Shown: positions 1-5,110 of the stretch, piece by piece | Layout: each line of letters opens with the position of its first letter | Numbering within the stretch: the stretch's first letter is position 1 | NCBI GenBank assembly: GCA_027592105.1 | Contig: JAQCLA010000191.1 | Span: forward strand, 1-5,110 | Length of the DNA: 5,110 nt | Reading direction: 5' to 3' | From: Pseudomonadota bacterium | GTDB lineage: Bacteria; Pseudomonadota; Alphaproteobacteria; Rhodobacterales; Rhodobacteraceae | Made by a program: the position numbers and the translations under genes | Notes under the pieces: generated by a model | Databases searched by the model: none | The model's input: the letters and a program-made list of their open reading frames with translations, nothing else | What the model was told of the DNA's origin: nothing

Positions 1-589
1 GGTCGACGTTGTTGGTCCCCCAGACGGCCGCGAATTTGCGGAACAGATAGGCGCCCTCGTTCGAGAACTTGGCCGATCCCAACAGATAAACGGAATCTGC
101 GCCCGAACGGCCACGGATCTCGGTCATCTTGTCGGTGATCTCGGTCAGGGCCTGATCCCAGCTGATGCGCTGCCACTCGCCGCCGACCTTCTTCATCGGG
201 TATTTGACCCGGCGGTCGCCATGCACCAGCTCGCGCACCGATGCGCCCTTGGCGCAATGCGTGCCGCGGTTGATCGGGCTGCTGTAGGCGGGCTCTTGAC
301 CAACCCAGACGCCGTTTTGCACTTCGGCCTTGACCGTACAACCCACCGAGCAATGGGTGCAGATGTTGGTCCGAATCTCAATCGGCTGCGTCATGTCGGT
401 GAAACCGGCGGCCTCGACCCGGCGGGTCATGCCCGCGCCGAGCGTGCCGAGTGCGGCCAAGCCACCGACGGTCAGACCCGACGCACGCAGAAAGCTGCGA
501 CGGTCAATGGGGCGGGCCGATACGGCTGCCGCCATCTGTGACAAGCGCCCGGTCGAGGCGGTGTCACCATTTCTGCGCTTTACGAGCAT
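1..589 (-). CDS. fdhA: Formate dehydrogenase catalytic (alpha) subunit, N-terminal part, Tat-exported; continues past the left edge
   Basis: The catalytic subunit of a molybdopterin formate dehydrogenase oxidises formate to CO2 and passes electrons through Fe-S clusters to its partner subunits. Only 196 codons are visible; family members are several hundred residues longer, so the active-site Cys/Sec and most of the molybdopterin fold lie outside. Seen: a long basic start, then a twin-arginine motif DRRSFLRAS at residues 29-37 and a hydrophobic stretch at about 38-54, which predicts Tat export. Four cysteines C77-x2-C80-x3-C84-x27-C112 bind the N-terminal [4Fe-4S] cluster, with K114 just after the last one, as usual in this family. 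The sequence from N75 to E120 strongly resembles known alpha subunits. The start at 589 is preferred over the internal Met19 because it shares TGATG with the preceding gene and has GGGGGA 7 bases upstream; long n-regions are common in these subunits. Family assignment is firm. The symbol is a conventional choice; fdnG/fdoG-type names are also used. Confidence 0.93.
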   Translation of the reverse strand, partial: MLVKRRNGDTASTGRLSQMAAAVSARPIDRRSFLRASGLTVGGLAALGTLGAGMTRRVEAAGFTDMTQPIEIRTNICTHCSVGCTVKAEVQNGVWVGQEPAYSSPINRGTHCAKGASVRELVHGDRRVKYPMKKVGGEWQRISWDQALTEITDKMTEIRGRSGADSVYLLGSAKFSNEGAYLFRKFAAVWGTNNVD

Positions 590-804
590 CAGTTGGTCCC
601 CCGAGGATAATAGCGGTTGGTCCGGTAATAGGTTTCGACATGGTCGGTCGCCTGATAGCGCGCGCGCGTCCGCTCGTCGCCCGTCTGCTGTGCAAAGGCG
701 GGGCGTGCGCTACCCGAACCGAGGGCGACAGTTGCCGCAGCGCCGACAGATGCCGTGCCAAGAAATGCACGGCGACTGATCGGTGTCGATTTTTCCTTAG
801 TCAT
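589..804 (-). CDS. Small Tat-signal protein of the formate dehydrogenase region (TIGR02811-like)
   Basis: This 71-residue protein matches the small 'formate dehydrogenase region TAT target' family by position, size and sequence. Its molecular role is unknown. Seen: a twin-arginine motif SRRAFLG at residues 10-16, a small-residue/hydrophobic h-region at 17-33 and a likely signal peptidase site after AFA (residues 36-38). Cleavage would leave a mature peptide of only about 33 residues. The C-terminal part HVETYYRTNRYY (55-66) is tyrosine- and arginine-rich and resembles the conserved block of the family. There is no cysteine, so it is unlikely to bind an Fe-S cluster. AAAGGGA lies 6 bases before the ATG, and the TGA stop overlaps the ATG of the catalytic subunit (TGATG), so the two are probably translationally coupled. 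It may escort the catalytic subunit or be a small structural subunit; both ideas are inference. Confidence 0.88.
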   Translation of the reverse strand: MTKEKSTPISRRAFLGTASVGAAATVALGSGSARPAFAQQTGDERTRARYQATDHVETYYRTNRYYPRGTN

Positions 805-863
805 GTCGTTTCCCTTTCATGCAACGGAGCGGCGCTTGACCTGTCCGACCCGCATTCGGTTCC

Positions 864-1469
864 CTAAGCGGCGAGCGAAAACGCGCGCGCCTCGATATCC
901 ACAAGCAAACGGCCGATTTCGGCGACCGGTCGATAAAAAGAAGCACTCGGCGCAATCGCCAGATCATCAAAGAACTGCGCGGCCCAAGGCACGATGTGAC
1001 GCGCGAAGAAGTCAGCTTCTATACCCGCGTCGACCGCAAGCGCGCCCGATGCCAGATCGGCCATGACTTCAAACAACAGCGCGATGTGATCTTCGGGCTC
1101 AAAACGGCCTTCGATGCGCGCCACCCCAAGCCGGGTGAGGTCGCCGCGCAGCTCGGCCAATGGCCGCTCGTTCAGAAAACCTGTCTGGTAGAAGCTCGCG
1201 TAAGGCAAGAGCTCGCCCCGCCCGACCCCGATGAACAAATCGAAAAATTCCCGCTCGACGGTTGCCGCCTGCGTGCTGCGCGCGATCTCAGAGAGCGCCG
1301 TAATCGCTTGCCCCAAAGGGGTCTGGTCGCCGGTAAGCGCGGCGATACCATCAATCATATCCTGATTGGGCGCAGCAGAAAGAAGCGCAGCCACGAAGCG
1401 ATACATCTCGCTTCGCGCTTGATTCTCAGCGTCCCTGGCGGGCCGGTTTCCCGGCTGGCTGGCAGGCAT
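864..1469 (-). CDS. TorD/DmsD-family molybdoenzyme chaperone
   Basis: Cytoplasmic chaperone of the TorD/NarJ type, which binds the Tat signal and apo-form of a molybdoenzyme until the cofactor is loaded. The 201-residue length fits the family. Seen: a mostly helical sequence; the block EFFDLFIGVGRGELLPY (residues 74-90) followed by SFYQTGFLNERPL (92-104), the characteristic LF.G.G....P..S.Y region; EPEDHIALLFEVM (124-136), the conserved D-H / L-E-M helix; and H158 with W162 and F166-F167 in the next helix. The likely client is the formate dehydrogenase two genes downstream. The reading frame is open back to an ATG at 1514, but I chose the ATG at 1469: AGGGAG precedes it at 12 bases, while GAGG sits only one base before the 1514 ATG, and the extra 15 residues (MLLYTQVACREIYKN) do not look like the family. 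The stop is TAG; 59 bp separate it from the next gene. Confidence 0.9.
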   Translation of the reverse strand: MPASQPGNRPARDAENQARSEMYRFVAALLSAAPNQDMIDGIAALTGDQTPLGQAITALSEIARSTQAATVEREFFDLFIGVGRGELLPYASFYQTGFLNERPLAELRGDLTRLGVARIEGRFEPEDHIALLFEVMADLASGALAVDAGIEADFFARHIVPWAAQFFDDLAIAPSASFYRPVAEIGRLLVDIEARAFSLAA

Positions 1470-1557
1470 ATTCTTATAAATCTCCCTACATGCCACCTGT
1501 GTATACAGCAGCATGCCTCTGTGTTGATTGCACCTGAAATGGGTCCAAGACGCAAGA

Positions 1558-1572
1558 GAAATTTGTCATTTC
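1558..1572. repeat. 15-bp inverted repeat GAAAT-N5-ATTTC
   Basis: Perfect 5-bp arms with a 5-bp centre, lying about 90 bp before the chosen start of the chaperone gene. The spacing would suit a dimeric DNA-binding protein or a weak leader hairpin. I could not match it to a known operator. Confidence 0.3.
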
Positions 1573-1640
1573 CCTGCAGCATTTTCCGAAGCTCCGAAAA
1601 GCACGATTATTCAATCAGGCCAAAATGATCGGAAAGCTTT

Positions 1641-1652
1641 TTTGTCAACAAA
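1641..1652. repeat. 12-bp inverted repeat TTTGT-N2-ACAAA
   Basis: Perfect 5-bp arms around two bases, placed 3 bp after the stop codon of the DUF3306-type gene, and overlapping the TTGACA hexamer on the minus strand. It is too compact to be a terminator hairpin, because the loop would be only 2 nt. A regulator half-site pair is possible; chance is also possible in an AT-rich stretch. Confidence 0.3.
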
Positions 1653-1655
1653 CAC

Positions 1656-2285
1656 TTAACCCGGAAGGGCCGAACCATGTCGTCGCCTTGGCGCGGTATC
1701 GGGCGCGGGGCTTGGGTCATCTGGGGCGGTTTGCGCAATCTCGTGCGCCGCGGCTGCGTCAGCCTCGCTTGCTGGGGAAGCCTGCTCTTCCGCATCAGGG
1801 GGGGCAGAGGTGACTTGCGGTGTCGCGCTGTCCTTTTGCGGCGCGGTTTCATCCGCGTCATCATCTTGCGGCTTGAACAACTGCTTGAGCATCTTGGCGG
1901 CATTCTCGGGGGACGGGCCGATACCATCCCCCGGCACGCCGCCCGGCGTATTCCAATCCCATGCATAATCCACGGCCGGATCGCTGTAATCGCGAATGCC
2001 GGGTGTCAGCATCCACATCCGACGCATCGCGGCATTGCGCAGCTGGCGCGGCACACCTGCGCGCAGAAAGGTGCGGATATCGCTGCCTTCGGTCAGATCC
2101 TCGATCCGTGGCAGCGCGTCCAATTCCTCTTGGCTCAGCAGCTCGGGCTCAGGCGCGGGGGCCGGCTCGGCGCTGGTTTCAACAGGGGGTTCGGGCGTGA
2201 CCTCCGGCTCGGGCTGTGATTTCGCCGCGTTGCGTTTGGCGCGGGACCAGCGACCCAGAAAACCCTCCGATGTCTCGTCGCTCAT
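1656..2285 (-). CDS. DUF3306-type formate dehydrogenase accessory protein
   Basis: This 209-residue protein belongs to the DUF3306 type, whose members are usually encoded beside formate dehydrogenase genes and have no established biochemical role. Seen: an N-terminal FLGRWSRAKR (residues 9-18), the usual basic start of the family; an acidic Pro/Glu-rich segment at about 22-57; a conserved core LPRIEDLTEGSDIRTFL (58-74) through GVPRQLRNAAMRRMW (77-91) and IRDYSDPAVDYAWDWN (97-112); then a long Ala/Pro/Asp/Gln-rich tail (139-209) that looks disordered. There is no signal peptide, membrane segment or cysteine. The start at 2285 is chosen over an in-frame ATG at 2318 because it shares ATGA with the stop of the upstream gene, has GGAG 9 bases before it, and gives the family-like N terminus. 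DUF3305 and DUF3306 genes are habitually paired, so the products may act together (inference). Confidence 0.87.
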   Translation of the reverse strand: MSDETSEGFLGRWSRAKRNAAKSQPEPEVTPEPPVETSAEPAPAPEPELLSQEELDALPRIEDLTEGSDIRTFLRAGVPRQLRNAAMRRMWMLTPGIRDYSDPAVDYAWDWNTPGGVPGDGIGPSPENAAKMLKQLFKPQDDDADETAPQKDSATPQVTSAPPDAEEQASPASEADAAAAHEIAQTAPDDPSPAPDTAPRRRHGSALPG

Positions 2286-2821
2286 GGGTCCGATCTCCGG
2301 CCTTTGCGGGTTTCCCATTTATCTTCGGGTTGCAAGATGCGGGGCGCGCGCGACGACATCGCGTTGGGGTCAACGGATTGGCGTTGGCGTTTCTTGAAAG
2401 GCATTTCAAAGAAATGTGCCCGCGCGAAAGCCGCGACAGAGCGCGCAATCGGCTCGGGCATCGGGACTGCATCCACGATCAATTCAGGGTCCGAGGCTAA
2501 GCCTTCGCCCTCATAGGGGTCGACCGTGACGGCGATAACCTCGGCGCGGGCGGGATCGGTCCCGCGCAGCGCCACCCAAACCGAGGGCCGCCCCGAGTTG
2601 AGATTGTCTTGATGGTGACTGGCATCGCCAGACCATAAAACCAAATCACGACCGCCGAGATACCATGTCTCTACCCCGTCCTCGCTGGACAATCGTGTTC
2701 CCGGCGCTGCCGCCGGTTCAGCAGGCAGCACCATCAGCGGGCGCAATTCACCACTGCTCCAGCGTGTGACCGGCGGGCGAAGCTGGGCCAAAACACCGAG
2801 GCGAAGAATTTCTTTGGGCAT
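2282..2821 (-). CDS. DUF3305-type formate dehydrogenase accessory protein
   Basis: This 179-residue soluble protein is of the DUF3305 type, an uncharacterised family paired with DUF3306 near formate dehydrogenases. Seen: an N-terminal strand and WSSGELRPLMVLP (residues 21-33), like the W...WRP..VL start of the family; a central ETWYLGGRDLVLW (51-63) and the conserved HHQDNLNSGRPSVWVALR (69-86); IAVTVDPYEGEGL (96-108), matching the family's VT.SPYE block; VPMPEPI (119-125); and a basic FKKRQRQ (142-148) near the end. The final 30 residues are charged and probably flexible. There is no signal peptide or membrane span. AAAGGGA sits 6 bases before the ATG and overlaps the stop of the upstream gene, and the end overlaps the next start (ATGA). 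I infer a cytoplasmic maturation or assembly role from context only. Confidence 0.87.
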   Translation of the reverse strand: MPKEILRLGVLAQLRPPVTRWSSGELRPLMVLPAEPAAAPGTRLSSEDGVETWYLGGRDLVLWSGDASHHQDNLNSGRPSVWVALRGTDPARAEVIAVTVDPYEGEGLASDPELIVDAVPMPEPIARSVAAFARAHFFEMPFKKRQRQSVDPNAMSSRAPRILQPEDKWETRKGRRSDP

Positions 2822-2833
2822 GCGTCGTCCCTT

Positions 2834-3823
2834 TCAGTGCAACTCCGGCGTTGCCAGCGGCAACCCCGCCAGCAAATTCTGCGGCTTCATCCGCACGGCC
2901 CCGTCGGACCCGAGGCCAAGCAACAGCCAAACGGACTGGCCTGCCAGCTGTGGGCGGACGGCGGCGGGGTCAGCGAAATCGAGGCGGAAAACCCCGATCA
3001 ATGTCGCCGGTGCCGCCTGACCGCGCCAAAGCGCGTTGCCGATCGCGGTGCCACTCTGATCAAGCCCGACATACCAGCGCATGTCCACATCCTCAACTTT
3101 CGTATGGGGCGTGACCGTCACCGCGGCCCCGGTCATGTGACGGATAAAGGCTGCCAGCGCCTCGGCCATGCCACGCCGCGCCTCGGGATCGCCGCCGAAG
3201 TTGTAGATCATCGTATGAGCATCCGAGCGCGACCAATAGGTCCACTCGTTGCCGCCACCCAGCACATCGAGGCTGTCAACCCCGCCTGAAAACATCGCCA
3301 TGAGGGGCGAGGCATGCATGTCGGATTCGTAGAGCGTGACCAACTCCTCATCGGCCAAAAGCACGACCCCATCTTTGACATGGGCGCGCTGGGGGCGAAA
3401 CAGGCATTCGGCGGCGCGCAAGACCTGAGGGTCGTCGCAGCCATCCAGCGCGTTGCGCAAGATCAGCTGCACCAGTTGCGACAGAAACACGACCGGCAGG
3501 CGCAGCCCCTCGCGCATGATAGCGGCATAGCCATCCTCGATGGTCCCGGCGCGGTCCAAGCGGTCGCGCAAGGTGAGGAAGAACGCCCAATTCTCCCGCG
3601 CATCAGGATCGGCGATTGCGGCCAATTCCAGCGGTGGCACCGGGCTGCGTGGCTGGGCCATGAGGCGCGCATGCACCGCGCGTTCGGTGGCGCAGGCCTC
3701 GGGCGGGGGGACAATCTCGGGGCGGGCCAGCCATGCCAGCAACAATTCATCCGTCACCAGCATGCGCCCAGCGCGATCCAGCCGCGCAAGGTGATGGCCC
3801 GAGGCAACCCAAAATTCCGGCAT
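2834..3823 (-). CDS. DUF6352-type protein of unknown function
   Basis: This 329-residue soluble protein resembles the DUF6352 family, found with formate dehydrogenase accessory genes; its function is unknown. Seen: an opening FWVASGHHLARLDRAGRM (residues 4-21); a region LLLAWLARPEI with following PPPEAC (27-44); ADPDARENW (71-79); LSQLVQLILRNALDGCDD (114-131), a conserved helix; AECLFRPQR (138-146) and LLADEE (155-160); VLGGGNEWTYWSRSDAH (187-203); RWYVGLD (249-255); and a C-terminal FRLDFADPAAVRPQLAG (279-295) ending in MKPQNLLAGLPLA (312-324). There is no signal peptide or transmembrane segment. Residues 179-184 read SGGVDS, which matches the PP-loop ATPase signature but lies at an unusual place for one. 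Its ATG shares TGATG with the preceding gene's stop, so translation is probably coupled. AGGTCAGGA just upstream offers ribosome binding. Family match is from memory of conserved blocks. Confidence 0.83.
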   Translation of the reverse strand: MPEFWVASGHHLARLDRAGRMLVTDELLLAWLARPEIVPPPEACATERAVHARLMAQPRSPVPPLELAAIADPDARENWAFFLTLRDRLDRAGTIEDGYAAIMREGLRLPVVFLSQLVQLILRNALDGCDDPQVLRAAECLFRPQRAHVKDGVVLLADEELVTLYESDMHASPLMAMFSGGVDSLDVLGGGNEWTYWSRSDAHTMIYNFGGDPEARRGMAEALAAFIRHMTGAAVTVTPHTKVEDVDMRWYVGLDQSGTAIGNALWRGQAAPATLIGVFRLDFADPAAVRPQLAGQSVWLLLGLGSDGAVRMKPQNLLAGLPLATPELH

Positions 3824-4374
3824 CAGTCCTGACCTCGCAATTGAAACAGATCAACGTGATCTTCCACCTCTTCCTCGAAGAACTGGAAGGCCCTGTCATG
3901 GCCCATCAGATGGGTGGCGGAAAAGGCGGTCTCATCACGCGGGCGCAGCGTGCGGAACTGCTCGCGGATATCGCCATCATCGCCCCGCTTGCGATGCAGC
4001 GCAATCAGCGTGCCGATCCCGTGTTCGGCGCAAAGGCTTTCAGCCAGCGCCACCTCCTGTTCCGCCGCAGGGCGGGCGATGTCGATAGAGGGCGCGCCCA
4101 AATGCGCCACGAACTGGCCCGCCAAGGTCTCGACCATGCTGGCGCGCTCATCGGGACGCGCTTCTTGCACGGTGACGAGCGTGGAATGGCCAAAGCTGTC
4201 CACACCCAAAAACCCCGAGCGAAAGGCGATAGCCTCTTTGCGCGACAGGCTGTGAGCGGGCCTATCCCAGAACAAAAATGTCCCCGGAACGGCCCATTCC
4301 CCCGGTTCGGCGGCGGTCGCGAAAATATGCTTGTCCGACGGGTCAAGCCGGATCGTGCGCGGCAGCCGTGTCAC
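3823..4374 (-). CDS. DUF6505-type protein of unknown function, GTG start
   Basis: This 183-residue soluble protein is of the DUF6505 type, known from formate dehydrogenase-linked loci, with no assigned activity. Seen: LPRTIRLDPSDKHIF (residues 4-18), AAEPGEWAVPGTFLFW (21-36), then FRSGFLGVDSFGHSTLVTV (51-69), a Gly/Phe-rich conserved core; an Ala/Glu-rich helical middle (70-125) with a single cysteine, C115; and an acidic end FQFFEEEVEDHVDLFQL (163-179). There is no signal peptide or membrane segment. The frame is open upstream to an ATG at 4401, but that start would overlap the previous gene by 31 bp and add MARREGSKA. The GTG at 4374 gives a 4-base GTGA overlap, has AGAAGGG 9 bases before it, and starts the protein directly before the conserved LPRTIRLD block, so I prefer it. 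The stop overlaps the next ATG (TGATG). Confidence 0.82.
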   Translation of the reverse strand: MTRLPRTIRLDPSDKHIFATAAEPGEWAVPGTFLFWDRPAHSLSRKEAIAFRSGFLGVDSFGHSTLVTVQEARPDERASMVETLAGQFVAHLGAPSIDIARPAAEQEVALAESLCAEHGIGTLIALHRKRGDDGDIREQFRTLRPRDETAFSATHLMGHDRAFQFFEEEVEDHVDLFQLRGQD

Positions 4375-5108
4375 AGCTTTGGACCCTTCTCGTCGCGCCA
4401 AACCTGCGTTGCGATTGCCTCGCGGATCGGCGGAAAGCTTTTGCTGCCACCTGCGGGCTTGATCTCGATCATCCGGTCGCCGTCGATCCGGCGCACCCCG
4501 CGCAAAAGCGGCGGATCGACCCGCATCAGGTAGCGGTTCGACACGGCCGCAAAGCCCTCATGCGCCCAGCGATCGAAATACAGCATCAGATAGGAGGCAA
4601 AGGTCGACAAGATGTCTTCGGCCGCGTCAAAGGCTTCCTCCTTCAACGAGGTCGAATCGGGATATGCCCCCCCTTCCGCGATCTGGTCGCGGTCGGCGAT
4701 CAACTCGGCGGCAAAGACCATCCAATCGGGCACGCCATCCTCGGCGGTGCCGGGTGCGATGGCAAAGCGCCCGCCCCCAATGCGCGCGGCGTCATAGGTG
4801 ACTTGATCGGGCCAAATCAGTCGCACAGGCCGTTCCGGCGGGCAATGTGCGGCAAGCGCGTCGCCAAGGGCTGTCATGCCAAGCAAAAAGGCCAGCTGTG
4901 CCTCGCTCAGGGGCTGCTCAGGCTCAAAAACAACCGCAAACGCCAACAGACCGGGGGACTGATGCACCACCAGCGTTCCCGCCCCTTCGCTGGGCGCCAA
5001 AGCGACCGCCGCGGCAAGCACATCGCGCTGTGTCGTGCGATGCAATGTGAACGGGGGCGGCAGATGTACCCGCGATGCCTCAAATTCTTCCGCTATCTGA
5101 TGCGACAT
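4371..5108 (-). CDS. Biotin/lipoate A/B protein ligase-like protein (PF16917-type), probably lacking the catalytic lysine
   Basis: This 245-residue protein resembles the small biotin/lipoate ligase-like family that accompanies alphaproteobacterial formate dehydrogenase loci, often annotated with a C-terminal DUF4444 region. Seen: LPPPFTLHR (residues 16-24); LLAFAVVFEPEQPLSEAQ (54-71); ALGDALAAHCPPE (80-92); LIWPDQVTYDAARIGGGRFA (97-116), at the place of the KWPND...K.aG motif of biotin ligases; a helix EEAFDAAEDILSTFASYLMLYFDRWAHEGF (157-186), including the conserved W.eeGF; and a short C-terminal domain from about 199. In true ligases a lysine follows WPND by about eight residues; here R109 occupies that place, and no Gly/Arg-rich biotinyl-AMP loop is evident. 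Catalysis is therefore doubtful, though ligand or protein binding may remain. The ATG at 5108 is the first in frame visible; a start further upstream, outside the window, cannot be excluded. The end overlaps the next gene by GTGA. Confidence 0.8.
   Translation of the reverse strand: MSHQIAEEFEASRVHLPPPFTLHRTTQRDVLAAAVALAPSEGAGTLVVHQSPGLLAFAVVFEPEQPLSEAQLAFLLGMTALGDALAAHCPPERPVRLIWPDQVTYDAARIGGGRFAIAPGTAEDGVPDWMVFAAELIADRDQIAEGGAYPDSTSLKEEAFDAAEDILSTFASYLMLYFDRWAHEGFAAVSNRYLMRVDPPLLRGVRRIDGDRMIEIKPAGGSKSFPPIREAIATQVWRDEKGPKL
4384..4390 (-). promoter_or_regulatory. Shine-Dalgarno site that decides a GTG start
   Basis: On the minus strand this reads AGAAGGG, 9 bases before the GTG at 4374. It lies inside the 3' end of the ligase-like gene. 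Together with the GTGA start/stop overlap it favours the GTG over the ATG at 4401, which this site follows rather than precedes. Confidence 0.6.
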
Positions 5109-5110
5109 TC

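Larger units (their letters stand above)
1470..1655 (-). promoter_or_regulatory. AT-richer intergenic region with short inverted repeats; possible internal promoter/operator
   Basis: This is the only sizeable non-coding gap in the window, between the DUF3306-type gene and the chaperone, and it is clearly richer in A+T than its flanks. Seen: tttgt-ca-acaaa at 1641-1652, a perfect 5-bp inverted repeat just after the upstream stop; an imperfect palindrome at 1582-1600, which also contains two TCCGAA direct repeats 8 bp apart (1585-1590 and 1593-1598); gaaat-ttgtc-atttc at 1558-1572, a perfect 5-bp inverted repeat; and TGTATACA at 1500-1507. On the minus strand TTGACA (1648-1643) matches a -35 consensus, but no good -10 lies 16-18 bp away. 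AATAAT (1611-1606) is a fair -10 with a weak TTCCGA -35 at 17 bp. No convincing terminator or Fnr box was found. A promoter is plausible, not shown. Confidence 0.35.

Noticed and set aside
656..668. Alternating GC run (CGCGCGCG)
   Set aside because: It is explained by Arg/Ala codons (RTRARY) within the small Tat-signal protein in a high-G+C genome.
1470..1514. Fifteen-residue N-terminal extension of the chaperone
   Set aside because: The upstream ATG has its purine-rich stretch too close (one base), and the added residues do not resemble the TorD/DmsD family; the frame is probably open by chance.
1530..1550. Possible Fnr-type box around TTGAT near the chaperone start
   Set aside because: TTGAT is present at 1524-1528, but the second half-site does not match ATCAA at the required spacing.
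996..1628. Plus-strand open frame of 210 codons across the chaperone and the gap
   Set aside because: It is antisense to the clear TorD-like protein, has an Arg-rich composition without recognisable motifs, and shows no good ribosome binding site.
1630..1645. Rho-independent terminator from AAAGCTTT followed by T residues
   Set aside because: The palindrome has no loop and the T-run reads on the plus strand, opposite to transcription; no usable hairpin is seen for the minus-strand transcript.
3733..4533. Long plus-strand open frame of 266 codons
   Set aside because: It lies opposite the DUF6352, DUF6505 and ligase-like genes, has no family-like sequence, and is expected as an antisense shadow in high-G+C DNA.

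Overview
The window holds the upstream part of a minus-strand gene cluster for a respiratory, exported, molybdenum- or tungsten-dependent formate dehydrogenase. The high G+C content, the GC-rich third positions and the accessory gene set (DUF3305, DUF3306, DUF6352, DUF6505 and a biotin/lipoate-ligase-like protein next to a formate dehydrogenase) suggest an alphaproteobacterium, most likely of the Rhodobacteraceae/roseobacter type. That assignment is an inference from family knowledge. I see no rRNA, tRNA, CRISPR array, insertion sequence or phage gene.

All eight genes read right to left. In transcription order they are: (1) a biotin/lipoate-ligase-like protein (5108-4371); (2) a DUF6505-type protein with a GTG start (4374-3823); (3) a DUF6352-type protein (3823-2834); (4) a DUF3305-type protein (2821-2282); (5) a DUF3306-type protein (2285-1656); then a 186-bp AT-richer gap carrying several short inverted repeats; (6) a TorD/DmsD-like chaperone (1469-864); (7) a 71-residue Tat-signal small protein of the formate dehydrogenase region (804-589); and (8) the N-terminal 196 codons of the formate dehydrogenase catalytic subunit (589-1), which runs off the left edge.

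The packing is very tight. Genes 1/2 share GTGA, 2/3 share TGATG, 4/5 share ATGA and 7/8 share TGATG; genes 3/4 are 12 bp apart with a clear Shine-Dalgarno sequence. This points to one or two transcripts with translational coupling. The only sizeable gap lies between genes 5 and 6, where a second promoter or operator could sit.

Functionally, the catalytic subunit and the small protein both carry twin-arginine signals, so both should be exported folded. The TorD-like chaperone probably holds the apo-enzyme until the cofactor is inserted. Genes 1-5 are accessory proteins of unknown biochemical role whose linkage to formate dehydrogenase is their best functional clue. They are the least understood and most interesting part of the window.
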